Assembly (NCBI GenBank): GCA_026196875.1 | Contig: JAPHTP010000027.1 | Location: 1-32,271, forward strand | Direction of reading: 5' to 3' | From: Kangiellaceae bacterium | GTDB lineage: Bacteria > Pseudomonadota > Gammaproteobacteria > Enterobacterales > Kangiellaceae | Length of the DNA stretch: 32,271 nucleotides | Notes under the pieces: model-generated | What the model saw: the letters and a program-made list of their open reading frames with translations, nothing else | What the model was told of the DNA's origin: nothing | Databases searched by the model: none | In this document: piece after piece, positions 26,839-32,271 of the stretch | Numbering within the stretch: the stretch's first letter is position 1 | How the letters are laid out: each line of letters starts with the position of its first letter | Made by a program: the position numbers and the translations under genes

Positions 26839-27651
26839 CTATATCGCTGGAGCAACCTGAGGAACTTTTACCTTACTCAAACAACCATGTGATATTGGCA
26901 AGTTCGAAGGCATTATTTTTGACAGCGGAACAATCTTTCGCATATTAATTGAGTAGTTGGTATCGGCATCGCTTGCCTTTATCGCAACAGAAGCTTTGTA
27001 ATCATTACTCGGTGTGACCTGCCAAAACTGCCACAGTTCCGGTTGGTCTTTCCGCACTGGGTCGAAAGATATATTGATCTTACCTTTCCTAAAAGAGTAA
27101 TTAAACTCGTCTAATGGAATAGATAGCCCCATTCCACAAGCCTTGATATATGCTTCCTTTAAAGTCCACAAATCAAAAAAACGCTCTTTCTGCTCTTCTA
27201 TAGGAAGCTCATGTAATTGCTTAATTTCTAGAGGAGAGAAAAAGCGATTAGCTATGTCGAGCATATTTCCAATTCTCGGTAAGTACTCAACATCTACACC
27301 TATTTCATTGTCAAGAGTAACGCCCATTAGTATTAAATTTTCTGTGTGCGATAAATTGAAATTTAGCCGAGTTTCCATTAGTGGGTTCGCGATACAAGGT
27401 TTACCGTAGTCGTTTTTCGCGAAAGCCCACTGTTCCGGAGAAATGTTATCAGCGTACAACGATAAAATCGTACGAACCATTGCCCGAGTTATCAAGTATT
27501 GGTGACGATGTTTTTTAAAGTGAAACCGACTTCTTTGTTCGCGTTCTTTGTCATCAAGCAACGATAGATAAGTGTCTAAAAGATGATGATCTTGAATCGT
27601 TTCATCATAGCTATACCATAGATGAATTTCATTGGGATTTATATTTATCAA
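26839..27651 (-). CDS. 4'-phosphopantetheinyl transferase, Sfp type
   Basis: This is a 270-aa enzyme that moves the phosphopantetheine arm from coenzyme A onto a Ser of carrier proteins, turning apo-ACP into the active form. Family motifs: FNLSH (98-102), G-V-D-V-E (118-122, metal-binding Asp and Glu), and WTLKEAYIK (162-170, catalytic Glu/Lys). The length is somewhat above the usual ~230 aa because of a C-terminal tail of about 40 residues. It is the last gene of the polyketide block, so its likely substrates are the ACP at the right edge and other synthase carrier domains beyond the window. The start is TTG at 27651, supported by a near-perfect ribosome binding site. Confidence 0.92.
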   Translation of the reverse strand: MININPNEIHLWYSYDETIQDHHLLDTYLSLLDDKEREQRSRFHFKKHRHQYLITRAMVRTILSLYADNISPEQWAFAKNDYGKPCIANPLMETRLNFNLSHTENLILMGVTLDNEIGVDVEYLPRIGNMLDIANRFFSPLEIKQLHELPIEEQKERFFDLWTLKEAYIKACGMGLSIPLDEFNYSFRKGKINISFDPVRKDQPELWQFWQVTPSNDYKASVAIKASDADTNYSINMRKIVPLSKIMPSNLPISHGCLSKVKVPQVAPAI

Positions 27652-27657
27652 AGTTTA

Positions 27658-27664
27658 TCCTCCT
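27658..27664 (-). promoter_or_regulatory. Strong ribosome binding site that fixes a TTG start
   Basis: AGGAGGA on the minus strand lies six bases before the TTG start codon of the phosphopantetheinyl transferase. No ATG lies at a suitable distance, so the rare start codon is real. The strong site may make up for the weak start codon. Confidence 0.75.
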
Positions 27665-27712
27665 ACTATCGCCATGTTATATAGTTTGAATGTTTCCTGC
27701 TTATTACGCGAG

Positions 27713-28489
27713 CTACTGTTCATATATACATAACAACTCTTTATTAGTGATATTATTCTCAGAGGGATAGCCAAAAGCATTATTAACGTAAAGAATATTA
27801 TCAATAGTTTGTTGGATGTTTAGATGACTGTGGCCGTATACATGAATGTCAGGATTTAATACGCGAATTTGTTCTTCAAGTAATTCGCTACCAAGTGCGG
27901 GGTAAAGATAGCGGTATTTCTGCGGTACATAGAAAGGCATTAAGTCAATACGAGGTAAGAAGTGGGAAAAGCTAATCACGGTTTGATTGCTATCTTGCAG
28001 GTAGTTGCGGTTTTTTTCTAGAAAGAAATGGGTAACATCTATCGCTTGCATATCATCTGGCCAAGCACACAGGCGAAAATCCATCCAGACGCTTTTGAGT
28101 TTATCGCACGGCTTGGCAAAGGAATAATCGTACCAAGCTAATAGTGGGACTAACGTGAGATCTCCTATTATATAAGACTGAGTGGCAACGCCACTTTGCG
28201 TCGCTAACTCGGATATTTGATGGTATTTCTCAATTGAGTTAATTTTATCGTTTTGTTTTCCGCGAAGTTCATGACTTACCCAAAGTTCATGATTTCCTGG
28301 GACAAATAATACTTTGAGAAATTTTTTCGCTAATGCCTCAAAACACTGAGCAAGTAATTCTAGGTTGTCACTAACATCGCCTGCCAAAATAAGGACATCT
28401 GATTGAAAATCTTGCGAAGAAAGGCCTAACATCCAACGCATGTTATCTTTGTAGTCTATATGGATGTCAGATACTGCAAATACTCTCAT
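27713..28489 (-). CDS. Calcineurin-like metallophosphoesterase
   Basis: This is a 258-aa protein with the complete metal-binding pattern of the family: D8-x-H10 (SDIH), G37-D38 (LAGD), G-N66-H67-E (PGNHELW), H176 (SFSHFLPR) and G219-H220-x-H222 (VYGHSH). These coordinate a two-metal centre that cleaves phosphomonoesters or diesters. The substrate cannot be told from sequence. It lies between an acyltransferase-like gene and the phosphopantetheinyl transferase on the same strand; one possibility in a polyketide cluster is removal of phosphate from a product or removal of phosphopantetheine, but this is guesswork. AGGGA precedes the ATG. There is an 83-base gap to the gene before it. Confidence 0.88.
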   Translation of the reverse strand: MRVFAVSDIHIDYKDNMRWMLGLSSQDFQSDVLILAGDVSDNLELLAQCFEALAKKFLKVLFVPGNHELWVSHELRGKQNDKINSIEKYHQISELATQSGVATQSYIIGDLTLVPLLAWYDYSFAKPCDKLKSVWMDFRLCAWPDDMQAIDVTHFFLEKNRNYLQDSNQTVISFSHFLPRIDLMPFYVPQKYRYLYPALGSELLEEQIRVLNPDIHVYGHSHLNIQQTIDNILYVNNAFGYPSENNITNKELLCIYEQ

Positions 28490-28572
28490 TTCCCTACTTT
28501 TACTCGCCTTTTTTGATGCTGCTAGGCAAGGCTAAAACTTAACAAACCTGGACAGCAATAAATTAGTCCCTT

Positions 28573-29535
28573 CTAGCAGACGCCGGTGATAAGTTCACTC
28601 TTTAATTTGTTGATGGTAGATAAGTTCTTTCCAAATTGATTTATTGCTTCCAGATAAAGTGACTGCGAATTTTCTGGAAGCAAGTACTTTACAAAGGTTG
28701 CCAAAGAGCCACTTGGCCCGACGTCCACAAAAATAAAATCGCCTCTGTCCAGCATAGAAATGATCGTTTTTTCAAATTCAACTGGCTGACGGACAACATT
28801 CCATAAATAATCATCATCAATATCGTTAATCTCACTACTAGTGAGAGATGAGATAGTTGGTATTCTCATTGGAAATACATTGATTCCGCTTACCAGAGAT
28901 TTAAATTCTTGTTTAATAGGATCCATGAGTGAGGTGTGGAAGCCGTAGTTAACAGGTAGTTTTTGAGACACTATGTTTTTTTCGCCCAAAACCTTTTGAA
29001 GATTTAATATGTCTTCGGTTAAACCACTGACAACAAAGTTGCTATCGAAGTTTTTACCTGTGATCCAACATCGCTCTAAAAGCTCAGGAGACTCTTTAGC
29101 TAACTCATCCGAGCTGATGATCGCCAACATTGCTGCTGGTTCAGACTTCGATTCAAGCAACTTCGCATAGTCCACTGTCAGCTGAATACCATCCTCTAAT
29201 GAAATAGCACCTGATATTACCGCTGCGCTAAATTCTCCAAGGCTGTAACCGAGTAGATAATCGGGTTGAATTCCCATTTCCATCAAAACTCGGGCTAAGC
29301 TGAATTCAACGCACAACAATGCGGGATTGGTGAACAATATCTGGTCGAATGCTTCTGTCTTGTTGTCTTTTTTGTAAAGAACATCAACTAATGAAGTACC
29401 TATTAGAGGTAACAAAATTTCGTCGCAGTGGTCCATCCACAGCTTAAACCGTGGATGGTTTTCATAGAGTTCCTTTCCCATATGAAAATACTGAGAACCC
29501 TGCCCGGAAAACATAAAAACGACTGGTTTTTTCAT
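28573..29535 (-). CDS. Acyltransferase-fold protein, possible trans-AT acyl hydrolase
   Basis: This is a 320-aa FabD-fold protein. FSGQGSQYFHMG opens the fold, the nucleophile is S98 in G-Y-S-L-G-E, and the catalytic His is H200 in YGFHTSLMD. The Arg that holds the malonyl carboxylate in true malonyl transferases (27 residues after the first Gly of the GxSxG motif) is Tyr here (Y123 in TVDYAKLL). In trans-AT polyketide clusters a second AT-like protein of this kind often acts as an acyl hydrolase that clears stalled acyl groups, so that role is likely, with transfer of another acyl group as the alternative. It lies 14 bases after the first acyltransferase gene and is surely co-transcribed with it. 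Confidence 0.85.
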   Translation of the reverse strand: MKKPVVFMFSGQGSQYFHMGKELYENHPRFKLWMDHCDEILLPLIGTSLVDVLYKKDNKTEAFDQILFTNPALLCVEFSLARVLMEMGIQPDYLLGYSLGEFSAAVISGAISLEDGIQLTVDYAKLLESKSEPAAMLAIISSDELAKESPELLERCWITGKNFDSNFVVSGLTEDILNLQKVLGEKNIVSQKLPVNYGFHTSLMDPIKQEFKSLVSGINVFPMRIPTISSLTSSEINDIDDDYLWNVVRQPVEFEKTIISMLDRGDFIFVDVGPSGSLATFVKYLLPENSQSLYLEAINQFGKNLSTINKLKSELITGVC

Positions 29536-29549
29536 TGAGCTGCCCTAGC

Positions 29550-30755
29550 CTACATTGGAGTGATTTCGTCTAAATCGAAATAACCGTTATAGTCTTTCAT
29601 ATATACCGCAGCTCGATGGCCAAACAGAACTACAGCTTCTGTTCGAGTCTCCAAATCTTCATAGTCCATAATTGTAGATTTTACTTTCGTGCCAATTGAA
29701 AATGTCTCGTTCCAAAATTTCACTTTATCTTCTGCATCCGATAAGGCTCTAATTTTTTCAACAATATCGGTTCTGATTTCTGTGGAGTCCGCAGAGTTAG
29801 CCGGGGAATTTTCAGTCGATTCATTTTTTGCTTCTACAACATTTTCTGTTTCTTCCTCGCTTATTGCAGCTTTACCATTTTGCCCGCTCAGCGATTGAGT
29901 TTCTTCTTGTATCTTGGCCGCTAACTTAGTTAACACGTCACCGTGCCCTACTTCTTCAAAACTCATAGGGTCGGAATTTTCATCTCCAATTTGAATTAGG
30001 TACTGTATGCTGTCGCACCACCGAACTGCACTTGCTATCTGTTCGGATAAATTCTTTTCAATTTCATCGTTTAGATAAGGTCGAGCTGTGACATTTGATA
30101 TAACAGGTATTTTGGGGGCAGAAAGTTTAAACCGTTTCAAATACTTAAGGAATTTTTCTTTAGAGTCTTGCATAAATCTGGAGTGGAATGCGCCACTAGT
30201 ATTTAGTGGGTAGTAGAGGACCTCTCCTTCTTGAAAACAGAATTGAGCTTTGCCTATTTCCTCTATATCGCCTGAAATAACGATTTGTGAAAGCGTATTG
30301 AAGTTTGCTAAATCAATATTATTTAGATTGTTCTTTGCTAGCGTCGATTCTATTTCTTCCCTAGAGGCATTCATTATTGCCGCCATGCCACCTTCGGTAG
30401 CCTGGCTCATAAGCTCGCCTCTTTTTTTCACTAGCTTTAGTCCAGCCTCAAAATCGAAGCATTCTGCGGCAAGCAATGCATTAAACTCGCCTAAACTATG
30501 GCCAACAACATAATTAGGCTTTTTGCCTGTTTCGTTAATTTCTTTGAAGTAGGAAAACGCATTTACCACATACAGAGCTGGTTGTGTAAACTGAGTTTTA
30601 TTGAGTTCTCTCCTCGGATCTTCGAGGCAAAGTTCCTTGATCGAATAGCCAAGTATTTTGTCTGCTTTCTTAGTCAATTCGCTAAATTCATCAAATAATT
30701 CTCCCCCCATTCCCTTAGCTTGTGATCCTTGACCCGGAAACATATAAGTATTCAT
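29550..30755 (-). CDS. Trans-acting malonyl-CoA:ACP acyltransferase with C-terminal extension
   Basis: This is a 401-aa enzyme that loads malonyl groups onto carrier proteins of a polyketide synthase whose modules lack their own AT. Motifs: MFPGQGSQAKGMG; nucleophile S87 in GHSLGE; Arg112 in KKRGELM, which binds the malonyl carboxylate; and His191 in SGAFHSRFM. The AT fold fills about 1-290. An acidic low-complexity linker (~295-330) leads to a conserved-looking tail (~345-401, with LETRTEAVVLFGHRAAVYMK and YNGYFDLDEI) not present in FabD. Its role is unknown; it may dock to the synthase. AGGAG lies before the ATG. The gene is in the same transcript as its neighbours. Confidence 0.92.
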   Translation of the reverse strand: MNTYMFPGQGSQAKGMGGELFDEFSELTKKADKILGYSIKELCLEDPRRELNKTQFTQPALYVVNAFSYFKEINETGKKPNYVVGHSLGEFNALLAAECFDFEAGLKLVKKRGELMSQATEGGMAAIMNASREEIESTLAKNNLNNIDLANFNTLSQIVISGDIEEIGKAQFCFQEGEVLYYPLNTSGAFHSRFMQDSKEKFLKYLKRFKLSAPKIPVISNVTARPYLNDEIEKNLSEQIASAVRWCDSIQYLIQIGDENSDPMSFEEVGHGDVLTKLAAKIQEETQSLSGQNGKAAISEEETENVVEAKNESTENSPANSADSTEIRTDIVEKIRALSDAEDKVKFWNETFSIGTKVKSTIMDYEDLETRTEAVVLFGHRAAVYMKDYNGYFDLDEITPM

Positions 30756-30822
30756 GTGTATCTCCTACCAATAATAGATTTTTGATTTTAAGTGATTAAT
30801 ATCAGCATTCAGTTTTTATGCA

Positions 30823-32088
30823 TTAATAGCTTTCTAAACAAATAGCGGTGTTGGTGCCGCCAAATCCCATACTTAAATTAAGTGCTCGAGAAATTTTATG
30901 GTTTATTGCTTTTTGATACACCCAGTTAAACGATCGGTTGATCGGTTCTTGTAAATTCAGGCTAGGGTGGAGTTGTTCTTTTCTCATTTGTAATAAAGTA
31001 GCGATACACTCTACGGTACCCGCTGCCGTTAAACCATGCCCTACAATCGACTTAGTTGAATTGATGTAAGCGTGATTAAGTTTGCAATGATGTAAGGCTT
31101 CAAGCTCTGTTTCATCTCCAATCAACGAGCCGGTACCATGTGGGTTAACGTAATCAATTTCACCTGGTTGCAGATTGGCTTGCACAAGAGCTTTTTGAAT
31201 GACATTCACTTCACCTTCAAAGGAAGGATTAGGATTGCGGTTTCCATCCATCCCAACAGCCCAACCTGAAAGACGAGCATAGGGAGTAATTCCGTTACGA
31301 ATTTCACCACCACCTTTTTCTATGACGACCACACCGCACGACTCTCCGTAAATAAAGCCGTCTCTATTTTGGTCAAACGGACGACAGGCTTTATCCGGCT
31401 CCCCGGAAAAACGATTGGATCCCATCGCGCCTAGTGATCGAAACCCTTGGCATTCCCAGTAGGAAATGTCCATCAGTGCTCCCATCGCAATACAAACATC
31501 TACCTGACCTGATTGGACTGCTTGAATCGCTTGAAGAATAGCGAGTTGTCCACTGGCAGAAGCACCTCCTTGGGTAAATGCAAATCCCTGAATGCCAAAA
31601 ACATCAGTGCAGATACCACATAAGTCGCTGTCCATAAAATTCATCGCATATGTGGGACGGACAAAGTGGATTTTTTCTCGAAAGGATTCATAAGTTTGAA
31701 TCAGTTCTCTCTGCTGAAAATTCGAACCGCCGACAATTAATCCGATCCGCCGTGGGTCGAATTCTGTTAACTTAGCTTCACGCCAAGCTTCATCAAGAGT
31801 TGCCAACGCAACCTGAGCCGAATAGGAAGCCGTGCGCAAGATATTCCTAGGAATTTCTTCTGGTATCTTAAAGTCAGAAATTTCCGCGCCCAAAAACAGG
31901 TTAGACTGGTCTTCATCATCGTTTTTTCGTTCTAGAGAATCAGGCTTTTGACGGCCAGGCCGCTGCATTACGCCAAATTTCTGGCCGCCATCTAGCAGCC
32001 CTGCAGTAAATGCTGATTTTCCTTGGCCGATTGATGAAGTAACCCCAACTCCAGAAACAATTATTTCGCCTTGATTACAATTTTTCAT
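30823..32088 (-). CDS. Ketosynthase-fold protein with Ser for Cys, probable malonyl-ACP decarboxylase
   Basis: This is a 421-aa FabF-like protein. The two catalytic His are kept (H317 in NPHGTG, H351 in VGHGLTAAG), but the nucleophile position in QGGASASG is Ser177, where condensing enzymes have Cys. Cys-to-Ser ketosynthases are known from HMG-CoA-synthase cassettes (CurC, PksF type), where they decarboxylate malonyl-ACP to acetyl-ACP, the donor for beta-branching. The start ATG overlaps the end of the upstream ACP gene by 14 bases, which fits coupled production of the enzyme and its carrier. It is unlikely to extend chains itself. The next genes of such a cassette (HMG synthase, two enoyl-CoA hydratase-like proteins) are not in this window. 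Confidence 0.9.
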   Translation of the reverse strand: MKNCNQGEIIVSGVGVTSSIGQGKSAFTAGLLDGGQKFGVMQRPGRQKPDSLERKNDDEDQSNLFLGAEISDFKIPEEIPRNILRTASYSAQVALATLDEAWREAKLTEFDPRRIGLIVGGSNFQQRELIQTYESFREKIHFVRPTYAMNFMDSDLCGICTDVFGIQGFAFTQGGASASGQLAILQAIQAVQSGQVDVCIAMGALMDISYWECQGFRSLGAMGSNRFSGEPDKACRPFDQNRDGFIYGESCGVVVIEKGGGEIRNGITPYARLSGWAVGMDGNRNPNPSFEGEVNVIQKALVQANLQPGEIDYVNPHGTGSLIGDETELEALHHCKLNHAYINSTKSIVGHGLTAAGTVECIATLLQMRKEQLHPSLNLQEPINRSFNWVYQKAINHKISRALNLSMGFGGTNTAICLESY

Positions 32089-32271
32089 GAAGAATGCTTG
32101 CTAGTTCTCCGAGATTTTCGGCTTTAGCTATGGTTATCAAAGGAATATTCAACGACAGTGACTCGAGAGTCATCATTACAATCTCGGAACGATCAATTGA
32201 GTTAGCTCCCAAATCTTTTAACGCATCGTCATGTTTGAATTGGTGGTCTTTCAATCTGGGAATAACCTCGC
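32075..32271 (-). CDS. Acyl carrier protein of beta-branching type, C-terminal part (cut by window edge)
   Basis: The minus-strand frame from 32269 gives 64 codons ending at 32075, with the phosphopantetheine site in KDLGANSIDRSEIV (Ser of G-A-N-S). The D-L-G-A-N-S-x-D-R form, instead of the D-S-L of fatty acid ACPs, is typical of the stand-alone ACP in HMG-CoA-synthase cassettes. Ser is present, so it can carry an acyl chain. The N terminus lies beyond the right edge. It ends inside the start of the ketosynthase gene (14-base overlap), and the phosphopantetheinyl transferase at the other end of the block is the likely enzyme that activates it. Confidence 0.85.
   Translation of the reverse strand, partial: EVIPRLKDHQFKHDDALKDLGANSIDRSEIVMMTLESLSLNIPLITIAKAENLGELASILHEKL

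Noticed and set aside
30823-32088. Chain-extending ketosynthase
   Set aside because: The nucleophile position is Ser, not Cys, so condensation is unlikely.

Overview
The window looks like an accessory region from a moderately AT-rich gammaproteobacterium. This placement is inference: a Tc toxin locus, an Sfp-type phosphopantetheinyl transferase and trans-acting polyketide synthase enzymes occur together, and no rRNA, tRNA or housekeeping gene is present to fix the taxon.

Left part (1-4471): a patchwork. The left edge cuts the first codons and outer end of an IS3-type insertion sequence. Four plus-strand genes follow: a small four-helix membrane protein, a VOC/glyoxalase-fold protein overlapping it, an exported serine hydrolase of the class C beta-lactamase/PBP fold, and an unrecognised secreted protein. 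Between and after them lie remains of mobile DNA: a broken transposase-like start with its ribosome binding site, a decayed tyrosine recombinase fragment, and a group II intron-like hairpin. About 0.8 kb of AT-rich sequence without a gene follows.

Middle part (4472-22956), all minus strand: an apparent Tc toxin operon. Transcription order is a fused TcB-TcC protein (2567 aa) with an unusual C-terminal payload, a four-helix membrane protein with a beta-rich cytosolic or periplasmic tail, a very long TcA (3204 aa) with three peptidoglycan-binding-like repeats and a transthyretin-like domain at its N terminus, and a small nucleotidyltransferase. Gaps are 12-30 bases, so the four genes probably share a transcript.

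Between the Tc genes and the polyketide genes (23227-26724) is a 1165-aa CHAT/STAND NTPase/TPR-like protein whose caspase-like catalytic His and Cys both appear to be replaced.

Right part (26839-32271), also minus strand: the end of a trans-AT polyketide cluster. In transcription order it has an acyl carrier protein of the beta-branching type (cut by the window edge), a ketosynthase with Ser in place of the active-site Cys (the decarboxylating type of HMG-CoA-synthase cassettes), a malonyl-type acyltransferase with a C-terminal extension, a second acyltransferase-fold protein lacking the malonyl-binding Arg (possible acyl hydrolase), a metallophosphoesterase, and an Sfp-type phosphopantetheinyl transferase. 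The ACP-KS pair makes acetyl-ACP for a beta-branching cassette that should continue past the right edge.

The most interesting signals are the Tc operon's membrane protein and payload, the pseudo-CHAT STAND protein between toxin and polyketide genes, and more than 27 kb of same-strand genes joining a protein toxin to a polyketide pathway.
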